Program-made: the position numbers and the translations under genes
Notes under the pieces: model-generated
Told to the model about the DNA's origin: nothing
Database searches by the model: none
The model's input: only the letters and a program-made list of their open reading frames with translations
Origin: Stenogyne calaminthoides
Taxonomy: Eukaryota > Streptophyta > Magnoliopsida > Lamiales > Lamiaceae
Assembly (NCBI GenBank): GCA_037126765.1
Contig: JBBCBC010000025.1
Location: 13,051,639-13,115,638, forward strand
Length of the DNA stretch: 64,000 nucleotides
Direction of reading: 5' to 3'
Shown here: positions 1 to 11,843 of the stretch, piece after piece
Numbering within the stretch: position 1 is the stretch's first letter
Layout: each line of letters starts with the position of its first letter

Positions 1-3000
1 TTCAAAAGACTACCTGATATCTGAGCCTCCTAGTGCAAGGTAACTTCCACTATGGTCAAATTCCACTGCAAAATCAGATTAATTAACAATTGAGTAACAA
101 CACAAACTTGTCATCTCATAGAAAATATAATTTGGTTACAACCAAAATATGTAATAAAACCACCAGCCAAATATGTATTAAACACATCTCATAATATATA
201 TTTACAGCCAAAACCTGATTGTATAGGTGTGTTTTCGTCATAAGGATTCAAACTCCTGAAGTTTTTCAGTTTGCGCAGATCCCAAAGCTTAACACCGTCT
301 TGAGCTGCAGTCTGGAAGAACAAAGTATCATAACACAGAACACCTTGCATCTTTTACGCTATTCACTACCAAAGAAGGAGAACCTACCGCCAGGAAGTAA
401 CCATTTTCTGAAAATGAAATGGCAGTTACTGCCCCTACATGCCCGTCAAATCTTGCGACATTTGCCTGGACATTGATCACACTCAGACTAATTTTGGAAA
501 CAAAATAAATGATTTCAAATAATTTCATACATAAACATAGAAGGACTTGTACCTGACTTTTCACATCCCAAATTTTAACAATAGCGCCAGCGGTACCTGT
601 TCCAAGGATGAGACCATCAGGATGAAATGCTGCAGATGTGTAGCCATCAGCAGACCCTGATGTGTCCTCAACCTGAATAGATATTACAAGTTATTCAACC
701 AGATATAAAGTTCCAAAAATGAAAAAATACAAAAGTTGGATTCTTTCAGCACACAAGTTAAGAGTAAGAGTTTGAACCTGAGTGAGGCATACACCGGAAG
801 TAATATCATAGAAGCACCATGTGTTATCAAGAGAAGCAGACACAAAGTAATTATTGGTTGCATGGACTGTAACTGCTTGCACCTGTCATACACAAGATTC
901 TAAAAATATTAGATAGCAAACATGAAAATCAAGATCCAAAAGAAACAGCAAGTTGAGCTAGATAATATAAAATGGAAGTAGGCTTCTAAAAACCATTGCA
1001 AAAGAGCATAATAAGCCACTTTTTTATGCAATTTTATTTGAATCATCTTTATTAAAAATTTGAATCAAAGAGCTTGAGAATCAAAGGGCTCCCTAGCTGA
1101 CCAAGAGGTGCACACCTCTTGAACATGAGGCACAGAAGTATAAAAAATTAAAAATTAACTAAATATATGTTATGGCATATACTGATAGTAATATATTAAT
1201 CATTTGGCTCAGTCTACTTTATAATAGTTATACAATGTAAAATTGTATTACTTGCTATTAATTAACTAAAACAGGTAGTATATATAATTATAAACCAACT
1301 AATTTATATAAACAACATGAACTTGAAAACATGTTTTTGGGGTGGGGAAACACTGGTGTGCAGGAGTCGTGAGTACATAAGGAACGCAGTCAGGCACATC
1401 ACATGGGCAAAGCTCATGGATTGTTTATAGACACGGAATTAATATAAGGGGTCCAAACAGGGCAATGAGTAGCTGAGGTTTGGGATCTAATTTAGCATAG
1501 TTCATGTAATTTAGCATAGTTCATGAATAGTAGAACATAGCATATGTAATTTCTAACCTTAAATAAAGACTTCCGAAGGATGTAAAGGTAGACAGGAACT
1601 GTTTCAGATATTACAGATTTTGACAGGATTATAGTTCATTTAAACCTCCTAAATAACTAAACATCTAGAGATATTAAGTGTACAATACAATAAATTAAAC
1701 CAAAACTTAAAGTATTTCAAAAGGGATTAAATTTTTTATAGCCCAATAACTTTGGGTCGTTTTGAATTTGGTCTCGTACATATGAGGATCTCATACTTGC
1801 CCTGTATGTTTCGACACTTTTGAAATTGGTCCCAAAAACCGGCTGGTGCCGGTTACCTAACCGGTCACCAGCCCAATTGGATATTATTTTCATTTTTCAT
1901 TTTTTTTCCTCTGCCACATGTATATACGTTAATTAATTTAATTTTTTTAAGTCACTTAGTTAGGCTGGTTGGGTTTAGGGTTTCGAGTATTCGGGTCGGG
2001 TTTAACAGGTCCCCAATAAATTTTTTTAATCAAAATTCAATCTTCTCACAGATAACCCTAAAAATAAAAAATAAAAATGCTATTATTAAACTACCAAGAT
2101 ACTAAATATTATTCACCACCACAACTGAATCCCCATCCTGCTCAACAAACTCCACCATTTCTACTTCATCATCATTTTCGCCTTCCCAAACAATCGCCAG
2201 CATTAATTTCTTCGAACCCACCTCCAAACAAACTCTTTTAAGGATCAATTAAAAAGAGAAAAAAGCACGATGACTCGTGTAATTATAATATTTTACTTGG
2301 ATGAAAACAATGATCAAACACAATATATCATAATTCGATGCATCGCGATGTATCCATCGTCCCCAAAATTTCCGCCACAATCTCCGTCGAGACAAGCTCT
2401 CCGACGCCACTCTCCTACTTCGACTCCGCCGACAAGCTCCACACTGTCTCCATCTCCGATCTCACATCAAATAAGAAGACAATCCTCGTCTTCATTCCCG
2501 ACGCATTCACCCCCACCTGCTCATAGAAACACCTCCCGGATTAAATCGAGAAGGCTGCGAAAATTGGGGGACGAGGTTTTGCTGTTGGCGTCCGGATTCG
2601 TGGAGATCTAGACCTGGGAGTATTGGGGATGGAGGCTATGTTTTAAAAATCGGAACCGGAAGTTGAGCCGGAAGACCCCAAAAAAAGGTTAGATCGGGGT
2701 CGGATTGAGTCTGTGTGACGTCATAATAAATATTATATATAAGTCAATAAAACCCAAAAACTATTATATCTTCTAATAAGTCAATAAAATATAGTTAATA
2801 TATATAAACACTATTATATCTTACAATTTTTAAATAAAAAATTTAAAATAAAACAATATTTTAGAGGCGTGGCCGTGTTATAACCCAAAAACTTGAACTG
2901 ATTCCTTAATTTTAAGCAATCATGGAAAACTAACAAAGTGGAAATTCAAATATACTTAAATTGAGTCAAATATACTTAAATTGAGTCAATTGACTATAAA

Positions 3001-6000
3001 TTTTGGTAAGTGGGGATTTAATTGACTCCACTTTTCTCGGGGAGTGGAAAAGTTTCAATTTGAAATACTCAAAACTATGCAGAATTTAATTGACTCACTC
3101 TTTCCTCGTCTTCAACCAACTCAAACCCTAATAGGCATATGCAAAATTATCGCCGCCGCGCCACTGAGACCAGCGGCTTGAAAAACGCCGAGTCCGCGGG
3201 AAAAACGGCAAATCTGGTGCGTGTCCCGCATCCGGATCCGTGTCGCGTCCGGCGGACGCCGGTACTCCTCCATTTTTGGAGAGTCCGAGCAACATAGGTT
3301 TTACCTGAGGAAGATGAATAACGTGAAAATGGGCGCGGACGGCGGACGGTGGCGCATACGGCGAACCTATGTTGTGATTTCAAGTTGAAATCGCCATGGA
3401 AGAAGCAGCGTGAGTTTCTAATTAGGGCTCCAGTTTTTCCAGCCTTTTTTTCCTTTTGATTTTTTATTAAAAAGAGGTTTTTTTTTTGAGTGAAAACCGG
3501 TGAAAATCGACGGTTCACCGGTTTTCAGCCGGTTTTTCCGGTTTTGGGGGGCGGCTCAATAGCGGTTCTATGCATCTCTATTGGGCCGCTTATGGGCGGT
3601 TTTCTGGTCCGACCGCCGAATTTTAAAACACAGGATGGAGGTGAAGAATTGAGTAGCAGGATTGAATCTTAGATCTGTTAGATCTGAAAATTTATCGACA
3701 TCGCCGTCGATTCGGAGGCTATCTCCATCGACCTGTATCTCCATCGACCTGTATCCACCGCCGCCGCAGATTTTCAGGAAACCGTAAGCAGAGTAGAGGT
3801 ACAGGGGAGGCGGAGAGCGGTGGCGGGCCGAGGCTGGGGTTTAGGTGTGTGTATAAATTAGCAGACGCTTGCAATTAGTGGTCGTGGGATGTGCGCGGCT
3901 CCAGACCGCGGCGTCGATGGCAAGGAGGTGGGGGGCGTGACGGTATCTGAATGAGAAGATGCAAAGTGATTTTGATATATATGAATTAGTTCTATTTTAA
4001 TATTTATGAATGTTACTCTATTGGTTAATTTTAATTATAAAAAAAAATTAATATTTAAGTTTTTAAAAAAATTATTATGACCCAAAACCATAACCCGACC
4101 CAACCCAACCCGATCCTTTTTTAAATAACTGAATAAAAAAATTAAATGACTCACAGATATACACACGTGGCGGCTGAAAATTAAAAGAGGAATGAAAATA
4201 AATTCCAACTGGACACTGACCGGTTGACCGGTTTTCGGGACTGATTTCAAAAAATATCGAAACATACAGGGCAAGTATGAGATTCTCATATGTGCGGGAC
4301 TAAACTCAAAAGACCCAAAGTTATTGGGCTACAAAAAAATTTAATCCCATTTCAAAACATACAAACACAAATACATTCATCTTTTGGTTTAGAGCAGAAG
4401 AAAAACCCACACTACCAAATATGAAGTAGCAATCAGAATGCAAACACTTTTTGTAGAATATGCAAAAAACCATATTGAAACCACATACACTTTTAGCATA
4501 TCTATCTCCAGTATCCAAGATGCAGATTTCCAAAACTCAAACCTCACTCACTTGTATGGCAACTAACTATTCGATAATTTTTTTTATCTGTCTTGAGGCG
4601 AGGTTCTAGTTGAGCATGACAAAGTTATAAGTCACTAATTGTAATAAGAGAAATTAAGTAAATATTCCAAAGTATGATGTGAAATGTCATATTAGAGTGC
4701 ACATATAAAAGATTAAGAAAGACCATAACAAGTATTAGAAGATTATAATTCATTACCCAGCATATAGGTAACTTACCTCAGCAGTGTGGTCCTTCAAAAT
4801 GTGCCTACAATCAAAATTTCCACCTTCGGAACCTTGCCATACACGAACCGTCTGAAAATCAAAGATTGCAAAGTAAACTTATTGAAAATAGAAAGGGTAG
4901 TCCAGAATAATATAACCTGAATATTTGCAGAACCAGATTTATTTCATATTATGCTATTTAATTGGAATCAACATCATCTCCATTGGATAGGTGAGTTTGT
5001 TTTTATTAACCAATACATGGTACTTTGCATGCTGTTTTGTTTGATAGAAAATATGTAACACTGTGTTTGTGCCAGTAAAACTCCGAGAAGAATATTTTGA
5101 ACAGAGGTCTATCAAATCGCAAAAGTCAAGAGAAAGGTCCATGTGATTCTTACCCCAAGGCAATTCACTGGGCTTATTAAATCTAATAAATGGACGAGTA
5201 TATATATAGTCTCATCAGGTTTGATTACTATTTTCCAATCAAAGTAAGAACATAATCCTCCAAGCAAAGTTCAGATATTTCATATTACAAGTGAATTCCC
5301 AGATGCTGACGGAAGAAAAGTTTAAAGCCAAAAAAACATAATCCATACCCATAGGTTCAGGTTGCAAATAATTAAACAGATGTCCAAACTTTTCAGTCAA
5401 AAGAATCCAAACATCCAAGAAACTAGCTTATATTAATAGCCCAAAAAATAACATCAGGTGCTGAAACAAGTAATGGTACACCATGTAATGGAATAATTTA
5501 CTCCTTCGAGACAGTTGCAGTTAAACAAAGAAAATGAGAGAAATAAGAAGACACGCGTCAAAATGGTGCCAATATAAATACATACTAAACAATGAGAATC
5601 AACAAAGAAATTCAAGTTGGGAGTATTACCTTATCAGCAGAAGCAGTAACTACCAATTCACCCTCGGCAGCAAATTTGACACTTGTAACCTACAGAAGTG
5701 GGTCATCCAACTTGATAAGACAATGGCTCAATAATTTTTTTTATGATAAGGAAAAGAGAATCATAATATGTACTATACAACTGTAAGTTTAGCAGACCTT
5801 CTTTGAATGGCCACTGAGAGTAGATACTACTTGACCTGAAGGTCTATCGAAAACTACAGCGTTCGAGTCAGCCCCAGCAGTGGCAATAAGATCCTAAAAG
5901 AAGCATCCAGAAAAAAAAGTTGTACTGAATAATATTTTAGATTGTACAGATAGTGGCTTGTTTACCATTGGTAAACCTACTAACATCAGAATGGAGAATC

Positions 6001-9000
6001 CCATAGAAGATTATGAGTTACCAAAAAAGATCTAATCAAAAAAAGATTAGCCATGTAATACCAGAGTTGGGCAGAACTATAATTTACGGTTTATCAGCAA
6101 TGAAGTGAATACCAATTAAATATCCAAGGTAGTTATTAAGTAATAATATTCAATCCATGAACAAAAACTAAATTACTTTTAGAACACAATTTTTCAGAAT
6201 TGTTGAGATTATTGGGGCATATAATTCAACTAATCAAGGCATTCCTTCTTAAATGCTTAAACTATGCTAGACAGCAATAGACAATAGATTAAAAATAATA
6301 GTGTGATTCACTGGAGTTGCATTTCAGACCAATACATGCTAACAGTTGGTTTATTCATCAATGAGAAATCAGGTTTTATGGAATGTAGCACAACTGATTA
6401 ACATTTGAGGACCACTTGCCTACTGAATAGAAAACAGAGCAATATAACAACAAAAGAGCAAGGGCAGCTAACTGAAAAGGGGTTAAAACACAATCCACTC
6501 GCTCTTATCTAACTGCAGAAAAGGAAAACCATCTTAGAATAGACTACCATTATCATTCAGTTTCACTAAAAAAAAAAACCATGTCAGGAAATGGATCCAT
6601 TTTCTCTTTTTCTTTTCTTTTTCTGAGGAGAATCAAGAAAAAAAAAAAAAGGCCAAATAACTAAGGAACTCACATCCTTGCATAGATTCAACTTTGTCAA
6701 TTCATTAACAGGTGAAACGTTGTATATTATTGCTCTAAAGCCAATATATTTGACTACATAAATATTTGAAGAAGATATGCGGTAGAAATGGGTGAAACCT
6801 TCAGAGGATAAGTACTATGGAGATATTAACGATTAAACTTGATGAGCAGTATCCATCAAATGTTAACATGTAAACTTCCCATACCTTGGAGTACAGAATG
6901 TCCAAAGACAATATCCCAGGTTTGTTGGTCCGGTGAAGAGGATTTACAGTGAGCTGAGTGTACCTCTCAACATCATCAATAGGAGCCAATGTTGAAGGTA
7001 TCTAGAAGAGTAGAAAGACACACACACACACGCATCAGAGAACATTTGACGAAAAGTTGCCACCAATACAACATTCATGGCCACCCAGTTTCGCAGGAGA
7101 AGCAATACTACATAGGCTTGACTTTACCTGTCGCTTTTTCCTTTGTTGTGAAAGGACCGCATTACATTCTGTGAGTTCCAAAATAATAGTGCTCGAGATT
7201 CCTGGCCGAATCCTTTTCCCATCAGGACCCATCTCAGCATCCTCAGCAGCTGCAAGGACAATCGAAGCATGAAGAACATCCTACACATCAGCAAATTTGA
7301 ATGTTGATGTGTTAAAATAAAAACCTCTTTTCCCATTGCTTAGAGAAGCAGCATTGGCTGTATCTGGGGCGGCAACCGACACGGGTATTTGTCTTTCAGC
7401 CTGCGCCAATAATGCCCTTGCCTCGTCTCTTTCCTTCTTTAGCCTTGCAATAACACGACAAGCAGCATCATGCTGCAAGGGGCAACAGAAAGTTAGTAAA
7501 CATAATATAGTTCGCCAGATATCAAAATACTAAACTTATTAAGCATTAGAAAATCCAGACCTGATAAAGGGCATGACTTAGCTCTTGCCTGGCAGTATGT
7601 AATTGTTGCTCCAAAGCAAAATTTGATAGCATCAAACCATCCCATTCCTAGTTAAATGAAAAAGGTTAAAAATGCAAAAGAATCAACTCACGAGTTCTGT
7701 TTTACTTTTCTGATCTGATGTTATCAAGAAGGAACAAAAAAGAAGACATTATTTCCTCGACTAGCCGAATGATATATTGATATGTATCAACTAGAAAGGA
7801 AATGAAAAGAAAAGGGAGGAACGAATTATTGAAAAGTGCCACTCTAGTGTCAATAAATCCAACTATATGAGTAAATGACTTGATTGATAGTTTCTATAAT
7901 ACTGTCTACTGAGATAAATCTATCACGCTAAGTTTCCATATTCATAAACTAATAAGTTCAGCAATCATATATATAGACATATATTTGGGATACAGAGTAG
8001 GAAGCAGCGTATAAAATCATATATCCCTAATATGTGAAAAGGCATAGTCTAGATTGGACAAAGTAAATTTCCTCTAAATCTAAGCCCCCCTTCTATCTTC
8101 AGAAGAATTAGGATTCGCAATATGGCAGGAATAGATTGGTATGAACTGCAAAACTATCAAGAGTCGAATATGATTAAAGGAAATGGCACAAGAGTATCAA
8201 AAGGCATTAAATAAACTGTAGATATGCACATGAAAGAACTTCATCAACAAAATTTCACTTTCATTATCGGAATACGAAAGGATGACTCCCTAGTTCAAGT
8301 TGTGATGATAATGTCATGAAGAATTTAGAGAACTGAACCACATACTATTTGAAACATTCCCAGCATCCCAGGAATACTGGCAGCCTGTACCGGTCTGGGC
8401 TTCACTATCTGCACAAAATAATCAAGCACTTATTTTATAAGAAAAGATGGGAACAGGACAAAATACCAATCACAAAATATTAAACATTTCAGCAAAAAAG
8501 GCCATACCTTTCCAGTCTTGACTGGGACAATATCATCCATTGTCATAGGTTCTCCAGTAATTGGACATTTTCCATAATCCTAAATTAAAAAAAGAAAAAT
8601 CATCTTCCATCTCAAATAGACTACTAGGACGACAATAATAAGAATAATTACATAGCTTTTCTATGTTTCTACAATGTATTTCACAATTTAGTCATTTCCA
8701 CCTACACTACAGAAGACTAAAATATCAAATGTTCCACTTGCCGAAACTTTATTTAGTCTTTTTTCCAATAAGGGCAAAAAAAGTTTCATATCTATACCTA
8801 CATATCTTCACCACCTAAAACACTACAGCAATGGAAAGCATGTTTCACCACCTAAAATATAATTGTTCGACTGTGTGTTTCCAATATTCACCAGAACGAG
8901 AGACTTCATCAAATCAAAGACCACCTACAAGAAATTTCACATATCCTTTCTACATATTTTCTCAGTAACAACAATCCCAAAAGTCGAACAAAAACAGTAA

Positions 9001-9286
9001 TTCGAGCACAAAGGAACAAATCCACAGCTTATGAAGTATAATCACACTCACCGATATGTGGCGCTCAATTAACCGCTTCTCAAAGAGGAGACCGGAACCT
9101 TTTGAGACGACGGGTTCCTCCGGGACCTCGCCAGAAACTGCAGGGTCCCGATTCAGTATTTCAGATTCACCCAAATATATGCAAAATTATACATAGATAT
9201 GCACATATATACACACGAAATCAGTAAAACAACTACTAGTTGATGAATGAGAGAGTAGAGATGAGAGAATTACTTGAACAATTCAT
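1..9286 (-). CDS. PRP19: PRP19/MAC3 U-box WD40 pre-mRNA-processing factor (3' end outside window)
   Basis: Core subunit of the spliceosome-activating Prp19 (NineTeen/MAC) complex; an E3 ubiquitin ligase acting in the nucleus. Sixteen coding exons can be placed: 9286-9274, 9137-9052, 8579-8508, 8408-8346, 7647-7561, 7472-7325, 7249-7128, 7001-6885, 5893-5798, 5689-5630, 4851-4777, 882-778, 672-553, 465-388, 311-215 and 65-14, all with GT..AG borders and matching phases. The N-terminus reads MNCSISGEVPEEPVVS, followed by the U-box (ERHISDYGKCPITGEP), the coiled-coil tetramerisation region ([20 protein letters not shown]), a KRIRPG stretch and then WD40 repeats. The last WD40 blade(s) and stop codon lie beyond position 1. 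A 13-nt first coding exon supplies the start; the longer in-frame Met near 9174 is read-through from intron 1. Intron 11 (883-4776) is swollen by a Pack-MULE. Known in Arabidopsis as MAC3A/MAC3B. Very sure of family. Confidence 0.95.
883..1722. other. Left part of PRP19 intron 11, no gene seen
   Basis: AT-rich intron sequence between exon 12 (ends at 882) and the Pack-MULE at 1723. I see no open reading frame with recognisable content and no clear inverted repeat. A short direct repeat (atttagcatagttcatg) occurs around 1490-1530. Confidence 0.6.
2335..2640 (+). pseudogene. Type II peroxiredoxin (PRXIIE/PRXIIB-like) fragment
   Basis: The reading from 2338 gives a peroxiredoxin N-terminal half, including LSYFDSADKLHTVSISDLTS and the peroxidatic-cysteine motif PDAFTPTCS (family form PGAFTPTC). 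It then meets an in-frame stop (TAG) exactly where the family continues with KHLP; a second stop follows. Another frame then gives GDEVLLLASG, resembling the DEVLLLSDG segment of the chloroplast/mitochondrial type II enzyme, so the copy has internal deletions and frameshifts. No introns interrupt it. It is cut off at 2635 by the nested element. The copy is non-functional: no resolving half and multiple stops. It is cargo of the Pack-MULE. Confidence 0.75.
2636..3632. mobile_element. Second MULE-type element nested in the Pack-MULE
   Basis: About 997 bp flanked by the 9-bp direct repeat GGATGGAGG (2627-2635 and 3633-3641). The ends are imperfect inverted repeats: TATGTTTTAAAAATCGG on the left, TGTGTTTTAAAATTCGG as the reverse complement of the right (15 of 17 match), each followed by CCGG-rich subterminal sequence. 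The interior (3150-3420) is GC-rich and includes the plant repeat motif ATGTTGCTCGGACTCTCCAA on the minus strand. The 123-codon minus-strand ORF at 3147-3518 matches no family I know and is probably chance. A MULE or a related 9-bp-TSD superfamily is the best fit. Confidence 0.6.
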
Positions 9287-9383
9287 AGTGTGTGTGTGTG
9301 TCACTCTGTAAGCGCTAGGGTTTTGAGTGTGAGGAGGTATGGGGCGAGCGAGGAACGGAACGCGTTAAATCAAATTAAATAAT

Positions 9384-9397
9384 TATATTTATAGGAA
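9384..9397 (-). promoter_or_regulatory. TATA box of the PRP19 gene
   Basis: On the minus strand the sequence reads CCTATAAATATAAT about 100 bp upstream of the ATG at 9286. This places a transcription start near 9355-9360 and gives a short 5' UTR containing a GT/CA run (about 9288-9302). Position and match to the plant TATA consensus are the only evidence. Confidence 0.5.
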
Positions 9398-9602
9398 AGA
9401 TTGGGGGGAATTGATAATGCCAGGCCGAAGAGTAGTCGTTTTGTCTAATTTACCCTTCACCATCCAATTGTACTCGAATTCGTGCCATGCCAAACATCAA
9501 ATTTGAATTCACTCTTTTCTTCCCCGAAAAATTAAAAAAGAAAACGAGAAAACAAAATATAATATTTTGATAGAAAAATATTTGAATTCACACTCAAAGC
9601 TA

Positions 9603-9930
9603 AATTATAATTTAGTAGATCTCCTATGAAACTTGTTCACGAAAAAATTAGTTTCATATTTATAGACATATCCCTTCAATTATCACAATTAATATTATTT
9701 AATAATACACAAACTCTCCTACGAAACTTGTTCATAGTATGAATTTGATATTATTACACTTATAAACTGATAACATTACACTTATAAACTAATATCAATA
9801 GCATTTAATGTCATGATATGAGTTTATAAGTGTAGTGATATTAGTTGATAAGTGTAATAGAATTAGTTTGTAAGTGTAATGATATAAATTTCATATTATT
9901 AACAAATTTCATCAGAGACTTACTCTTAAT
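9603..9930. repeat. Family C palindromic MITE
   Basis: Left half ends like CGAAACTTGTTCATAGTATG and contains TTACACTTATAAACT; the right half is its inverse (AGTTTATAAGTGTAGTGATA, then ATTAACAAATTTCATCAGAG). It is an AT-rich foldback between the PRP19 promoter and the LINE remnant. Related copies sit at 34333-35040 (interrupted) and 44885-45110. Confidence 0.5.
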
Positions 9931-9954
9931 AATATAAGTCATACCATTTAACCA

Positions 9955-10345
9955 GTTTCACTGATTTCTTGTGTGATATTTGTTCTCTCTTTACTTTGTT
10001 ATTATAATTTGATCATGTTCTTGCTCTTTGTGGCTTTACTCGTCGTCTTTACGATGAGTTAGCCCGTATTTTCTTCTGTTCCTTTCACCATGGTAATGGT
10101 TTTTTGGACATTTTTTTGCAGGGCACACGTATGAATTTCAGCAATCAACTTCTCAGTTTGTGGCGCCTTTCTTTCATTATGCTTGTTTGGATCATTTGGC
10201 GTGTTCGTAACAAGAGTGTTTTTGATGATGTGCTTGCCACTTACCACAGTTGTATGATCGCTTTGCTTACTTTCGTTAGGGAGGTAGAGGGAGCGCATAT
10301 AGGTTTCATGAAATTCAGCACACTTAACTCGTATTGATTAGGGCT
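9955..10345 (+). pseudogene. LINE (non-LTR retrotransposon) zf-RVT fragment
   Basis: The frame starting at 10104 reads LWRLSFIMLVWIIWRVRNKS, then VFDD. The pattern W..IW..RN...F is the conserved tail of the zf-RVT region that follows reverse transcriptase in plant LINEs. Only this short piece remains; there is no RT core nearby and no poly-A tail can be assigned. A similar remnant on the opposite strand lies at 14860-15900. Confidence 0.5.
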
Positions 10346-10794
10346 AGGCTCATGATGATTTGTGCCTTGCCAATTTAGTCAATGTCACAACTTCGTAGCA
10401 TATAAACGGTTTAATGTAATTAATAGGGTGTACTTGGAGTTGCATATGAATGAATGTGTATTCTGAAAAAAGAATTCGATAAAAAAGTCTAAAATCGATG
10501 GGAGAAAAGTCCATCTCCCATTAGAATTTTCCAGGCCTAAAACTATTGAGCCTTAGAGTGTCGATTAGAACATGTCCCAATGGCCTGCAAATAAAATTAT
10601 TATTCGTCGAGTAATTGAAGTTCGAACTCGACTCAAGCTCTTATAGAGTCGAGCTCGAGCTTACACGATTACATTAACAAGTTAAAAATAGAGTTCGACT
10701 TGACTCGCAAAATAGTCAAGTCGAACCTAGCCTAATGAACCTAATGGAATTAGATTGAGCTTAATGAGTCGAGCTAGAATAGACACATTAGTAA

Positions 10795-11020
10795 ATGAGT
10801 GGGTCTCATGTGCATCTAAGCGTACCGTGCACTCATAGTGCATTTTAGAATCATGCAACTTGTTATACTGAAAGATGCAACTTGTTTACACTGAACCGTA
10901 CAACTATTTTTCCATATTAATAGTTACACGGTTTAGTGTAAACAAGTTGCATCTTTCAGTATAACAAGTTGTATGATTCTAAAATGCACTATGAGTGCAC
11001 GGTACACCTGAATACATGTA
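10795..11020. repeat. Family A palindromic MITE, best-preserved copy
   Basis: Nearly perfect palindrome of about 220 bp. The arms read GTACCGTGCACTCATAGTGC, TTTTAGAATCATGCAACTTG, TTATACTGAAAGATGCAAC and the inverse, meeting at a TTAATA centre near 10915-10920. The transcript would fold into one long hairpin. Family members elsewhere show 9-bp TSDs (see 14215 and 53339), so it is a MULE-type MITE. Confidence 0.7.
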
Positions 11021-11027
11021 AGACTTA

Positions 11028-11119
11028 AAGTGTGTTTGCAAACTCTAGTGGAGGGGACACAAGTACTTATTTTTTACAAGTGTTTTTAAGTTGTGAGTAT
11101 AGTTTCCAAACACCACCCC
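11028..11119. repeat. Family E Tourist-like MITE
   Basis: A 92-bp foldback (GTGTGTTTGCAAAC ... GTTTCCAAACACCACCCC) flanked by TTA (11025-11027 and 11120-11122). Small size, TIRs and the 3-bp TTA duplication fit PIF/Harbinger-derived Tourist MITEs. Three more copies occur in the window (13289, 23543, 30067). Confidence 0.5.
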
Positions 11120-11290
11120 TTATCCTTCCTTAGTAAATCAAGTATTTTACGAGCCTTAGTAAATTAAGTATTTTACGAGTTGAAACTCGACTTATTTATA
11201 AATATATAAGCAAGCCGAGCTCAAACCTTAACGAGTCGAGCTGAGCTCTCGAGAGCTCGTGTTTTCCAACAGCTCTACCTGCAAACAATT

Positions 11291-11356
11291 ATGGGCCACA
11301 CTGTATAACCTTGGCCCAAAAAAAGGGCCAAGCTGGCCCGACCCAAACGGCCCATT
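11291..11356 (+). promoter_or_regulatory. Site II (TGGGCC) cluster, promoter of the 90-aa gene
   Basis: Within 66 bp there are three TGGGCC/GGCCCA motifs (ATGGGCCACA, TTGGCCCAAA, CGGCCCATTA) and two partial ones. These are TCP-type site II elements typical of constitutive plant promoters. A probable 5' UTR exon follows (about 11450-11515, donor GGCAAAG|GTCTG), spliced to the acceptor just before the ATG at 11844. No TATA box is obvious. Confidence 0.5.
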
Positions 11357-11843
11357 ATGGACCCGGGTCATTCCTTTTTCAATGATTTCAGCACTAGCCA
11401 TTATCCCCCAAATTCTTGTTTTACAATTTACACCCAAAAATTAGGGCATCAATAGATTGCAGCGGGTAAATGTGCTAGTGAAGAACGACGAAAGTGAAGT
11501 GACGCCGGCAAAGGTCTGATTCGACTCAGAGTAACTCGTTTCATGATTTTCGTCTCTTTCAAGAATCAAGCTGCTTTTCGCTTTTGTGTGTGTGTTGGAT
11601 TTTGAATTTTCGACGGTGTGTTTTGGCTGTATAAATATGTTCTGTATTTTCCCCAGAATGCCAGTATATATTTGTAAAGTTGTATCTAACTGCATGCTAT
11701 ATATTTTACAATACCTGTAATAGACATTACGTTTTTTAGATTTTTTTTTATCACAAATTGATTGTCTAATTATTTATTATTTCTGGATTCTCTTGTGGGA
11801 TTGCTATGGTTTTTAATTATATTCATGTGTTTCCTCCAGCATC

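Larger units (their letters stand above)
1723..4348. mobile_element. Pack-MULE (Mutator-like element carrying gene fragments) in PRP19 intron
   Basis: A 2626-bp element flanked by a perfect 9-bp target-site duplication ATTTCAAAA (1714-1722 and 4349-4357). The ends are inverted repeats starting GGGATTAAATTTTTT and continuing through TAGCCCAATAACTTTGGGT and CATACTTGCCCTGTATGTTT; recognisable similarity runs about 270-300 bp (to about 2010 on the left, 4060 on the right). Long TIRs plus a 9-bp TSD are the hallmark of Mutator-like transposons. No transposase is present, so it is non-autonomous. The interior carries a type II peroxiredoxin fragment and is split by a second element at 2636-3632. 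It lies in the sense-strand intron of PRP19, opposite in direction to its peroxiredoxin cargo. Confidence 0.85.

Noticed and set aside
3147..3518. 123-codon minus-strand ORF in the nested element
   Set aside because: Arg-rich, matches no family, lies within GC-rich transposon sequence.
9052..9174. In-frame start MGESEILNRD for PRP19
   Set aside because: It is intron read-through; a consensus acceptor and the 13-nt upstream exon give the conserved N-terminus.
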